NCBI GenBank assembly: GCA_965207025.1 | Contig: OZ242258.1 | Coordinates: forward strand, 3,782,001 to 3,846,000 | Direction: 5' to 3' | DNA from: Bin87 sp034423595 | GTDB lineage: Bacteria; Chloroflexota; Dehalococcoidia; Lucifugimonadales; UBA3495 | Length of the DNA: 64,000 bases | Shown here: in pieces, positions 34,376-42,311 of the stretch | How positions within the stretch are numbered: position 1 is the first letter of the stretch | How the letters are laid out: each line of letters opens with the position of its first letter | Notes under the pieces: generated by a model | Told to the model about the DNA's origin: nothing | What the model saw: only the letters and a program-made list of their open reading frames with translations | The model's database searches: none | Made by a program: the position numbers and the translations under genes

Positions 34376-36829
34376 ATGATGATTGACTTGCTGAAGAGAT
34401 CACGCAGGACCCGCTACCTGCCGCTGCTGGTGGCGGCGCTGGTTGTGGCGGCGCTGTTCGCTCTGCCCGCGGAGCGCTCCGGCGCGCAGACGTGGCTGCC
34501 CGAGGTCAGCGTCGAGTCCCAGGACGACGTGAACGAAGGAAACGACGCGGTGTTCATCATCACGGCGTCGCAGACCTCCACCTCCGATCTGACGATTGCC
34601 GTCACCGTGGGCGAGTGGCCGGCCAGCGGGAACGTGGCGACGGTCGCCGACACCGGGCCGAAGACGGTCACCATACCCGCCGGACAAACGACGGCCACGC
34701 TGCGGGTTGGCACGGTGGATGATTCCGCCAAGGAGCCGCGCGGCATAATCACGGCCCAGCTGACCGCGCCCGGAAACAACGCCGGGTACCGGGTGTCCCG
34801 GTCGGCCGGCTGGAGCACGGTGGTGGTGTCGGACGACGACTACGCCATTCCCCAGGTCAGCATCAGCCGATGGTCCGACCTCTACACCAGCGAAGCTTGG
34901 GGTAAAGTGTGGTTCACGCTCACCCCGAGCTCGACGCCATATCAGGGAGTTACGGTCAACGTGAACGTGACGGCCACCGGCGACTTCGGCGTGAAGACCG
35001 GCATTTACACCGTCACCCTTCCCACCACGGGCGACGGCAGCGCAACATTCAAGGTGCCCCTGATCGCCGACCACGTCAACGAGCCGAACGGCACCGTTAC
35101 CGCGACGGTCCAGGCCGGCGACGGCTACACCGTCGGCGCCCCGGCCGCCGCCACGATCCACGTGACCGACGACGACACTCCCAAGGTCCGGGTCTCCGGC
35201 GGCGCCGACGTCGAGGAAGGCCAGGCGGCGACCTTCACCGTCACCGCCAGCCCGGCTCCGTACCAGTCATTGCCGGTGACGGTGGACGTTGTGGCCTCGG
35301 GGCTTTCCGGCGTGAACGACGGCGTTAAAACCGTCACCGTCCCAACCGGCGGCTCCGCGACCCTCAGCGTCGGCACGACCGACGACAACGTCGAATCACA
35401 GGGCGGCACCATCACCGCGACGGTCCAGCCGGGCAGCGGCTACGGCGTGGGCAATCCGTCCTCGGGCAGCGTGGACGTGGCCGACAACGATGGCCCCGTG
35501 ATCACCATCACGGGCGGCGGCGCCGTGACGGAAGGCGGAGACGCGACCTTCACGCTCACGGCAAACCCGGCCCCGTCCAACAACTGGCTGTCGGTGTCCG
35601 TGGCCATCGGCGCCACCGGAGAGTTCGGCGTGAGCAAGGGCGCTCGAACCGTCAGCGTCCCGCTGGTCAGCTCCCACGACTTCACCGTTGCCACCACCGA
35701 CGACAACCTGGACGAGCCGGACGGCGCGGTCACCGCGACGGTCAAGGCCGGCTACGGCTACCGGGTGGGGGATCCGGCCGAGGCCAGCGTCACGGTGAAC
35801 GACGACGAGGCGACGCCCGTCAACAACCCGACCATCACCATCGCCGGCGGCCCGGACATCAACGAAGGCGAGGACGCCACCTTCACGATCACCGCGACGC
35901 CACCGCTGGCGGACGGCCAGACGCTGATGGTCACGTTGAAGAGTGAAGTCCCCGGACTTATCAACATCGACCGGAAGGAGACGATCACCGGAGCGACCAC
36001 CACGTTCACCCAGCCCAGCGACGACAACAACTACGACGAAGCCGACTATTCCATGTCCTTCTCCATCAAGGCCAGCAACGGCTACCGGGTAGGCTCCCCC
36101 AGCAAGGCCAGCGTCAACATCATCGACGACGACCTACCCAAGGTCTCGATTAGAGCGGCGGATTACGAACGTGGCCGCAACGGCGTCCCTGAAAACGGCA
36201 CGGCGACCTTCGGGATCTACATCAACCCCGCCTCGTACCAGGACGTGACGGTATCCCTGACAGTAACCACAACGGGCGACTTCGGGGTCCCGAACGGCGT
36301 CCGGGAGGTGATTGTTCCAGTTAGGAGAAGCGCTGAGCTCCGCATCTCGCCGGTGCCCGACCACGAGGATGAACCCGACGGGTCGATCACGGTCACCGTG
36401 AACGCGAACAGCAGTTACGAGAGAGTCAGCCCGTCTTCAGCCTCCGTGGTCGTCAAGGACGACGACGAGCCGTCCGGGCCGCGTCTCACCATCAGCGACG
36501 CCCAGGACAAGGCTCGGGCGGGAGGAAAGCTGGAGTTCCCGGTCGTTCTGAGCCAGGCCGCGGCGGGAACGGTAACCGTGGACTACGAGCTGGGAACCTT
36601 CAGCCAGTGGCTCTGGCCCGGCGAAGACTTCCAGGACGACGACGGCGGGACCAGCGGCACCATCACCTTCGCCGCCGGGGAAGTCTCGAAGGTGCTCGAC
36701 GTGCACATCAGCCCGGACGCCTACTTCGAGCACAACGACCGGATCTACGTCGAACTCAGCAACCTGGTCGGGGACGCCCATCTTCCCTTGCAAGCAAGCT
36801 GGGCGGAGGGCCGGCTCACCACTCGCTGA
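34376..36829 (+). CDS. secreted protein made of Calx-beta-type repeats
   Basis: Start ATG 34376, chosen because AAAAGGTGG lies six bases upstream; a GTG at 34367 and an ATG at 34379 are alternatives. A basic N-terminus and hydrophobic helix (YLPLLVAALVVAALFALPAE) form a signal peptide ending near RSGAQ. The rest is seven or so beta-sandwich repeats of about 105-115 residues, each with a VxVSGGxxVxEGxxATFTxTAxPAP start and a VxVxDDD end, typical of Calx-beta-like modules; the last (ISDAQDKARAGGKLEFPVVL) differs. Calx-beta modules often bind calcium through their acidic loops. No anchor motif is visible at the C-terminus, so it may be released or bound to other surface proteins. Confidence 0.8.
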   Translation: MMIDLLKRSRRTRYLPLLVAALVVAALFALPAERSGAQTWLPEVSVESQDDVNEGNDAVFIITASQTSTSDLTIAVTVGEWPASGNVATVADTGPKTVTIPAGQTTATLRVGTVDDSAKEPRGIITAQLTAPGNNAGYRVSRSAGWSTVVVSDDDYAIPQVSISRWSDLYTSEAWGKVWFTLTPSSTPYQGVTVNVNVTATGDFGVKTGIYTVTLPTTGDGSATFKVPLIADHVNEPNGTVTATVQAGDGYTVGAPAAATIHVTDDDTPKVRVSGGADVEEGQAATFTVTASPAPYQSLPVTVDVVASGLSGVNDGVKTVTVPTGGSATLSVGTTDDNVESQGGTITATVQPGSGYGVGNPSSGSVDVADNDGPVITITGGGAVTEGGDATFTLTANPAPSNNWLSVSVAIGATGEFGVSKGARTVSVPLVSSHDFTVATTDDNLDEPDGAVTATVKAGYGYRVGDPAEASVTVNDDEATPVNNPTITIAGGPDINEGEDATFTITATPPLADGQTLMVTLKSEVPGLINIDRKETITGATTTFTQPSDDNNYDEADYSMSFSIKASNGYRVGSPSKASVNIIDDDLPKVSIRAADYERGRNGVPENGTATFGIYINPASYQDVTVSLTVTTTGDFGVPNGVREVIVPVRRSAELRISPVPDHEDEPDGSITVTVNANSSYERVSPSSASVVVKDDDEPSGPRLTISDAQDKARAGGKLEFPVVLSQAAAGTVTVDYELGTFSQWLWPGEDFQDDDGGTSGTITFAAGEVSKVLDVHISPDAYFEHNDRIYVELSNLVGDAHLPLQASWAEGRLTTR

Positions 36830-36859
36830 TCTCACCCCGTCCATCCCCGACGGAAACCC

Positions 36860-36892
36860 GCCACAGCCTCCTTTCGGGGGCTGTGGCATTTT
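36860..36892 (+). terminator. rho-independent terminator
   Basis: GCCACAGCC (36860-36868) pairs with GGCTGTGGC (36879-36887), followed by ATTTTG, 31 bases after the stop of the second giant gene. Confidence 0.75.
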
Positions 36893-37182
36893 GAATGGAT
36901 GACCCGGTATTGCATTGCGCATGAGCCAGCGTTCAGCCTCGCCGCGGCGGCACGGGAAAGGCGGCGGGCAAGCCGGACCGGGGAAGGCGGGCAGCCGTCG
37001 TCCCGGGTGGCGGCGATGGCCGGCCTCGAGACCCGGAGCGGCGCGCCTCCGGTGGTCGCGCCGACGTGATAGACTGAGAACGTGCCGTCCGTCGCGGGCA
37101 GGTCGCTCCGGGCCCAGCGCCGGCGGAAGGCGGCGGAGAAGCGAAACTCGCTGGGAATGGCGGCACGGCCGGTCGGGAGGAG

Positions 37183-37719
37183 ATGATGGCATTGTCGGTT
37201 GGCGGGACGGTGGAGCGATGCGCCAACTGGAGGGTGGCGGCGGCGGCATTGGCGGGCGTCGCCGGCTGCGTGGCGGGCCTGGCCTGGCGCCAGGCGCGGC
37301 TGGGAGGGCTGGACCTGCTCGACGGTCGGGGCTGGTACACGCCAGGGGAGGCGGCGGCCCTGTTCGACGCCCTGGACGGCCTCGACGCCGGCGCCAGGGC
37401 CGTCTACGCCACCACCGCGCTGACCATCGACATGGTGTTTCCGGCCTGCTACGGCCTGCTGTTCGCCGTCCTGCTGTTCCGGCTCTTTCGCGGCGGAGCG
37501 CCGCTGTACCTGCTGCCTTTGGCCCTGGCCTTTGCGGACGTGCTGGAGAACGTCACGGTCGCTGCGCTGGCGCTGAGCCACGACGGGGCGCCGTCTCCGC
37601 TGGCCTGGCTGGCGGCGGCGTTCACCCTGGTCAAGACGATACTGATCGTGGCCACGCTGGCGGCGGTGTGCGCCGGCGGGACGCTCCGGCTGTGGGCAAG
37701 AATCCGCCGCTCAGTCTGA
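37183..37719 (+). CDS. multi-span membrane protein of unknown function
   Basis: A 178-residue protein with GGGAGGAG just before the tandem ATGs at 37183/37186. Four hydrophobic segments are visible: about residues 18-35, 80-102, 105-128 (LYLLPLALAFADVLENVTVA) and 140-165. Between the first two lies GWYTPGEAAALFDALD, probably extracytoplasmic. ENVTVAAL and the K after the last helix start (AFTLVKTILI) resemble an uncharacterised bacterial membrane family. The 290 bp before it (36893-37182) contain no gene. It stands alone between the giant genes and the AbiE pair. Confidence 0.6.
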   Translation: MMALSVGGTVERCANWRVAAAALAGVAGCVAGLAWRQARLGGLDLLDGRGWYTPGEAAALFDALDGLDAGARAVYATTALTIDMVFPACYGLLFAVLLFRLFRGGAPLYLLPLALAFADVLENVTVAALALSHDGAPSPLAWLAAAFTLVKTILIVATLAAVCAGGTLRLWARIRRSV

Positions 37720-37766
37720 CCGGGGCATGTCGCCTTTACGACACCGCGTCCGGCCTCTGTCCAAAA

Positions 37767-38822
37767 TTACGGGTCCAGCCCAGTACCTTCCGGCGGTGCC
37801 TGCGCCAATAGTCCGTTTGCCTTCCGTTGAATCTCAGCGCATCTTTCCATCAAGTCGTCGAACTGTTCTTCGTCGTCAAGGAGCATCCCATCGCTCAGCA
37901 TCTTGTCGTAGTCGTCGGAAAGCGCCCGGTAGGCCAAGCCCTCCGGCGCCAGTTGCAACCCGCCAACGACTGCCGCTTCATAATCGACCCAATTGCCGGC
38001 TGCGTCCCTCTCCCGGAAGAACATCGACTTGTGGCGCGCCACCGAAAGCGCGAGGGCACGGTCTGCCAGCGCCTTTTCCGCGTACCCCGTATCGTCCAAC
38101 CTCACCAGGTCGTACCAGTGCCGGGAGAGACGCTCCCCCCGGCTGCGTTGCTGTTGACAGTAGACGTGCACGGCTGTCGCCTTTTCCCAAAACGTCCGCT
38201 CGGCCAACATGATGAAGGGACGCACGGATGGAAAGGCGACAGCCGGTACATAGCTGGCCGCGTCGCATTTGCACAGACGCTCCTCACGAGGTTCGCCGGT
38301 CGAGCGCGCGCCAAACTCGACCAGCACCTCGGGCTTCACGAAGCCATAATTGTCAAACAGAGGCTCGTAAGCAACAAATACGTGGTCTCCTTCGGCCCGG
38401 AGTACAGCGGATAGACCCGCCTCGGCCAGGTTGGCCTCAACGGAGGGCAGAGCTTGATCTGCCACCCAACTTGGCAGCCGTCTCCTGATTTCCCGGGTCC
38501 AGCGGCGCTCCTGGCTGCGGGTCGCCGGAATGGCCTCGTCGTCCCCGTCCGTCAGCAGGTCCGGCGCGATGGCGCGGATGTCATAGGTAATGTCGAGGTC
38601 CTCGGAAAACCGGCGAATGGCATGGTATGCCTTCGCCAGGGAGGTGCCCCCTTTGAAGGTCAGGTCCGCTCCGAAGGGTGTTTCAACGAGGGCCGCCAGG
38701 GTCTGCACAACCCAGATGTCCTTCTCCAGCAGATGCGCTCGCCGCCCACTGAGACCGGCAGCGACCTCCAGGGCGTCCCGCCGGTCATCCGGGGAGAGGG
38801 ACTGAAACGGAAGGTCAGCCAC
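37767..38822 (-). CDS. abiEii: AbiEii/AbiGii nucleotidyltransferase toxin
   Basis: A 351-residue protein with the AbiEii signature: LLEKDIWVVQTLAALVE, then TFKGGTSLAKAYHAIRRFSE and DLDITYD, the GS-type motif and catalytic Asp pair of this nucleotidyltransferase family, with VLVEFGARS downstream. AbiEii toxins are bacteriostatic NTP transferases acting on tRNA or related targets; they give phage resistance together with the AbiEi antitoxin. The gene overlaps the antitoxin stop by eight bases, the standard bicistronic order (antitoxin first). Length fits the family. The operon belongs to the type IV toxin-antitoxin class. Confidence 0.9.
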   Translation of the reverse strand: MADLPFQSLSPDDRRDALEVAAGLSGRRAHLLEKDIWVVQTLAALVETPFGADLTFKGGTSLAKAYHAIRRFSEDLDITYDIRAIAPDLLTDGDDEAIPATRSQERRWTREIRRRLPSWVADQALPSVEANLAEAGLSAVLRAEGDHVFVAYEPLFDNYGFVKPEVLVEFGARSTGEPREERLCKCDAASYVPAVAFPSVRPFIMLAERTFWEKATAVHVYCQQQRSRGERLSRHWYDLVRLDDTGYAEKALADRALALSVARHKSMFFRERDAAGNWVDYEAAVVGGLQLAPEGLAYRALSDDYDKMLSDGMLLDDEEQFDDLMERCAEIQRKANGLLAQAPPEGTGLDP

Positions 38823-39411
38823 CGGCCACCATCACGCTTACCGGACCGGCGATCCAGGCGGGCATCAATGCCCGGGACGCCGCCAGTTCGTCCAGGTCTT
38901 CGGCAGATAGTTTCCGGCGAATGACGCCGAGGCTCTCCTCAATCTCTTTGGGACCCAGCCATGCCAAAGCGCGCACGGCGTCGCCGGCGGCGCGGCGCGG
39001 CGCTACAAGCTGCCACCTGGGGGCGTGTCGCAGGTCCACCGTCACCGCGCCGAGTTTCAGCCTGCGGTTGGGGCCGGAAGTCAGGTAAACGGACCTGACC
39101 GGCACCTGGGTGGTGAGCCCCAGGGCATTCGCCGCCGCTCCGCCGCAGGGTACAATCGTCTCTCCCCACAGTTCAGCCAGAGATTCGATCACCTTGTCAA
39201 CTGACGGAGGGCGTGGGCCGAAACGGGTTTCCACAGGCCGGACGTAAACGCCCTGACAGACTCGGCTCAGTCGCCCGCTGCGGGCAAGACGCGACAACGC
39301 CTGGTCCACCGCATCCCTGTTGCCCAGGTGAAGCAGGACGTTCGGGCACAGCAACGAGCCTTCGGGCAACTCCGACGCGTGTTCCATAATCAGGCGGGGC
39401 AGGCTTGGCAC
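38815..39411 (-). CDS. abiEi: AbiEi-type antitoxin (DUF6088-like)
   Basis: A 198-residue protein directly before the AbiEii gene. The N-terminal ~75 residues form the winged HTH (VLLHLGNRDAVDQALSRLAR, SGRLSRVCQGVYVRP) that represses the operon in this family; the remainder (CGGAAANALGLTTQVPVRSV, YLTSGPNRRLKLG, then VRALAWLG) is the typical antitoxin domain. It should bind the operon promoter in the short AT-rich gap before 39511 and neutralise the toxin's effect. The frame and size are typical, so the system looks intact. Confidence 0.85.
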   Translation of the reverse strand: MPSLPRLIMEHASELPEGSLLCPNVLLHLGNRDAVDQALSRLARSGRLSRVCQGVYVRPVETRFGPRPPSVDKVIESLAELWGETIVPCGGAAANALGLTTQVPVRSVYLTSGPNRRLKLGAVTVDLRHAPRWQLVAPRRAAGDAVRALAWLGPKEIEESLGVIRRKLSAEDLDELAASRALMPAWIAGPVSVMVAGG

Positions 39412-39510
39412 GGCGCGTATCCGTAGTTAGAATGTCAGAAATATATCATCAGGACTGACTAATGGCAAGCAGGACCGCAAACGGGGTGTCCCTTCCTGGA
39501 GTTGGCCGGG

Positions 39511-40353
39511 ATGCTACCAATTCCGTCTCTGGGTTTGCCCGTTGCTTTTCCCGCGCAGTCAACGGCAGGTCGAAGGTCGATTAACTTGAACGCCAACAGG
39601 TACGTTGACCGGATTGTACGCAAGTACGAAGTAGAAAAGGGTCCCGGGATGGCTGTGTACCAGGCGGGGGAACGCCTCAGAGGGCTGATCCAGAGGTGGT
39701 ACTCCACGCGCCTGGTGCGAGTCCACAACTCCGGTTCCTTTGCCAAGGGCACTTCAATCAGAGGCGGTACGGACCTTGACCTGTTCATATCGCTGAAACC
39801 CAGGTCGGGCAAGTCGTTGAGAAAGATGTTTGAGGGCCTTCACCGGTACGCCGATCAGGAGGGGTTGAGTCCCCGCTGCCAAAATGTTTCTATTGGAGTG
39901 GAAGTGAACGGCGTAAAGGTGGACCTGGTGCCCGCGCGGAAGCACACCGGCAAGAGTGATCATAGCTTGTATCTCAGCAGACGGCAGGGATGGACCAAGA
40001 CCAACGTGGACAAGCATATTTCTTTGGTCAGAAGGTCCGGGAAAAGCGCCGCGATACGCGCCGCCAAGATATGGCGGTCAAACCGTGGCCTGCATTTCCC
40101 TTCGTTCTATCTTGAGCTTGCGGTATTGCGGGCGCTTCAAGGGCGTGAACCCCAGGGCACTGCGGACGAGTTGAAGCGGGTGCTGGAATTTCTGGCAGCC
40201 AACTTCCCGCGAGCCGAGTTCATTGACCCGGCGAATAGCGCAAACATCATATCTTCCGACCTGTCCCCAGACGAAAAGCAGGAAATCGCCAGGCAAGCCG
40301 GGGCTTCACTGGGCAGGGTACGGAATGGCCAGTGGGAAAGAGTGGTGTGGTGA
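39511..40353 (+). CDS. CD-NTase-like nucleotidyltransferase
   Basis: A 280-residue protein (ATG 39511, GGAG nine bases upstream). The active-site pattern is complete: GSFAKGTSIRGGTDLDLF (from residue 75; GS, then D88 and D90) and the third acidic residue D138 in VKVDLVP. This is the arrangement of OAS/CCA-type and cGAS/DncV-like (CD-NTase) enzymes, which make cyclic oligonucleotides in CBASS anti-phage defence; some relatives modify RNA instead. A helical C-terminal half follows (FPSFYLELAVLRALQ). Four bases separate it from the next gene, a nuclease-like protein, and the AbiE pair is divergent upstream. The CBASS reading is inference. Confidence 0.7.
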   Translation: MLPIPSLGLPVAFPAQSTAGRRSINLNANRYVDRIVRKYEVEKGPGMAVYQAGERLRGLIQRWYSTRLVRVHNSGSFAKGTSIRGGTDLDLFISLKPRSGKSLRKMFEGLHRYADQEGLSPRCQNVSIGVEVNGVKVDLVPARKHTGKSDHSLYLSRRQGWTKTNVDKHISLVRRSGKSAAIRAAKIWRSNRGLHFPSFYLELAVLRALQGREPQGTADELKRVLEFLAANFPRAEFIDPANSANIISSDLSPDEKQEIARQAGASLGRVRNGQWERVVW

Positions 40354-40357
40354 ATCC

Positions 40358-41122
40358 ATGAGTATGGCAGAGGGCCGCACCCGGATAGACCTGAACAGCC
40401 TGTTCCAGAGCACCCAACAGAGGATGGTCGCTGAGTTGACGGGCATAAGAGGAGCGGTTGACCACGGGGGAACCCTGGGCGATGAAACGGAGTTGGCCTG
40501 GCTGGATTTTCTGGCCAGGGTTCTCCCCAACCGGTACCGGGTGGCCAACGGGTTTGTGGTGGATGCGGACGGACTTCGGAGCGACCAGATGGACGTCATA
40601 GTTTTCGACAGGCAATACTCGCCGCCTTTGTTCATGGGCGGAAACGTCCAGTACGTCCCGGCGGAAGCCGTCTACGCGGTGTTCGAGGTCAAGCAACGGA
40701 TCGACAGCAGGAACCTGCGTCTCGCCTGCGACAAGGCTGCCTCCGTGAGGTCGCTGCGGCGAACCAGCGCGGTAATTCCTTCGGCTGACGGCGCGCTGGA
40801 CCCAAAGCCACCCCACCGGATTCTTGCCGGAATCCTGGCTCTGTCCAACTCATCCCCCAGCGCTTTTCCAAAGGCGCTGAGGGAGGTGATGGCTCAGGTC
40901 CAGGAGGCTCAACGGCTTGACTTGGGATGCGCGCTCAATCACGGTTCATTTGCGGTGAGTTATGGCGAATCCACTGTCGAGGGCGTCGTTGGAAGTTCCG
41001 CAGCTACGTCTCTGGTTACTTTTCTGTTCCGGTTGCTGACGGACCTCCAGGCTATCGGGACTGTTCCCGCCATAGACTATTCGGCCTATGTCAGAGCGCT
41101 CGAAATAGACGGTGGCGAGTAG
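40358..41122 (+). CDS. DUF6602-like protein with PD-(D/E)xK features
   Basis: A 254-residue protein four bases after the nucleotidyltransferase. GTLGDETELAWLDFLARVLP, YRVANGFVVDADG, SDQMDVIVFDRQYSP and YAVFEVKQ match the DUF6602 family as I know it. Acidic E45, then D79/D84 and E110-x-K112 form the order expected for a PD-(D/E)xK nuclease core. The second half is helical and unrecognised. Tight linkage to the nucleotidyltransferase suggests a signal-producer/effector pair in which this protein would degrade nucleic acid. The ribosome site is weak, so translation may be coupled to the upstream gene. Confidence 0.65.
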   Translation: MSMAEGRTRIDLNSLFQSTQQRMVAELTGIRGAVDHGGTLGDETELAWLDFLARVLPNRYRVANGFVVDADGLRSDQMDVIVFDRQYSPPLFMGGNVQYVPAEAVYAVFEVKQRIDSRNLRLACDKAASVRSLRRTSAVIPSADGALDPKPPHRILAGILALSNSSPSAFPKALREVMAQVQEAQRLDLGCALNHGSFAVSYGESTVEGVVGSSAATSLVTFLFRLLTDLQAIGTVPAIDYSAYVRALEIDGGE

Positions 41123-41199
41123 CAGGGTGGAAATCATCGTGCGGCCTCGGTGCCTGTTCGCTGGAGACACCTAAATGGAATCCCTATAGCAGAACCTCC

Positions 41200-41289
41200 C
41201 AGCGGAAAGTTCGCAGTTCGGTACGCTTAGGCCCACCAATCTGGACAAAATCAAGAACCTTTCACATCAGCTTCCAGATGGCGGTGTGA
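41200..41289 (+). pseudogene. serine-recombinase C-terminal relic with repeat copy B
   Basis: The frame ending at 41289 reads KVRSSVRLGPPIWTKSRTFH, which corresponds to GGVRSIGYGGGPDWTKSRTE at the end of the plus-strand recombinase. It includes the second copy of the 19-bp sequence (41241-41259). Nothing upstream belongs to a recombinase, so only a tail remains. Either it is a leftover of a lost element or an attachment-site half. Confidence 0.5.
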
Positions 41290-41414
41290 TTGGCCGCCCA
41301 CCGTGTCCAGGGTGAAGTGGTTTAGCCCCTGCCGATAAGGTGGGGGCTTTTCCGGTGGGTGGCGCAGCCCGTCACAGACGGGACGGCCAGGTTTCGATGT
41401 CAGGGAGGGTCTAT

Positions 41415-41600
41415 TCAGTTCCGGATTGCGGGCTGTCTGCCTCCTGCCCTGCCCTCCGGCATCCGGTATCCCACTCGGGGCTCGGTGAAGATGTAGGTTG
41501 GGCTGTCGGCGCTCTCGCCCAGCTTCCGGCGCAGCCGCATCAGGTGAGTGCGCAGCACCCGCAGGTTGCCGGGCCTCCCCGAACTCCACACCCACACCCG
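41415..41600 (-). pseudogene. remnant of an OmpR/KdpE-type response regulator
   Basis: The minus-strand frame contains LRTHLMRLRRKLGESADSPT then YIFTEPRVGYRMPEG, the final recognition helix and beta-hairpin wing of an OmpR/KdpE-class output domain. Sequence upstream is shifted between frames (RRRVWVWSSG versus GVGVEFGEA), and no receiver domain is present, so the gene is broken. Confidence 0.6.
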
Positions 41601-41639
41601 CCGCCGCAGCCGGTGGTGGGGCAAGACCGAGCCAGACAC

Positions 41640-41751
41640 CCCGAGGACGATCCGCACCCACCTGATGCGGCTGCGGCGCAAGCTGGGCGAGGACGGCGAA
41701 AACCCCAAGTACATCTTCGCCGAGCCCCGGGCCGCCATCACGCCGACGTGA
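41640..41751 (+). pseudogene. second response-regulator remnant, inverted
   Basis: Plus-strand IRTHLMRLRRKLGEDGENPK then YIFAEPRAAITPT and a stop is a second copy of the same winged-helix end, facing away from the first. The two form an imperfect inverted repeat about 200 bp across. The rest of 41752-42155 holds no gene; 41905-41960 is AT-rich with GTTATC repeats and a near-palindrome GTTATCATAAC. Confidence 0.5.
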
Positions 41752-42155
41752 CGCTGCGTTCACCTTCTCTGACCTTCCGGGTGTGGGCATCCAGCTACAC
41801 CGAAGGATAGTAACCCCCGTCCCGAGGACGACCCGGAAGGGCTTCCGCCACCTCGTCCCATTCCTGTAGATCCCTCGGGGCTTGTTCCTGTGTGTCCTCC
41901 CGAATGTTATCGTACCGTTATCACAATGCTGTCACTATATTGTTATCATAACGTCGTTGACTGTATTGCAAAAATGGGCGAAAATGACCGCCGCCGATAT
42001 ATAGCGTATATCAAAGGTATAGAACAAGCGCACAATTTCCAGCGCGTTACCATCAGGAACGTCCGTCCCGCCACCGCGGACGACCGGATCGGCGGCTGTC
42101 CGTCCCGCAATCCGCGCTACCCACATCCTCTTTGATCTGACAATCGAGGTAGATC

Positions 42156-42311
42156 ATGGCACGCCGCAACCATCGCTCAAGCCGCTCCGGTCAAAACAGT
42201 ATCATCAGATACATCGCAGTCGGCACGCTGGCCGTTTTGACCCTCGAAACGAAGGCGATCAGCATGATTCCGAAACTGCCTGCCTCCCCCCCCCCTGACA
42301 AGGGTATGTAA
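42156..42311 (+). CDS. short ORF cut by the IS insertion
   Basis: ATG 42156 with GAGGT six bases upstream encodes MARRNHRSSRSGQNSIIRYI then a hydrophobic stretch (AVGTLAVLTL) and enters the poly-C tract and IS end, stopping inside the inverted repeat. It looks like the 5' end of a gene for a membrane or secreted protein interrupted by the element. Original length and function are unknown. Confidence 0.35.
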   Translation: MARRNHRSSRSGQNSIIRYIAVGTLAVLTLETKAISMIPKLPASPPPDKGM

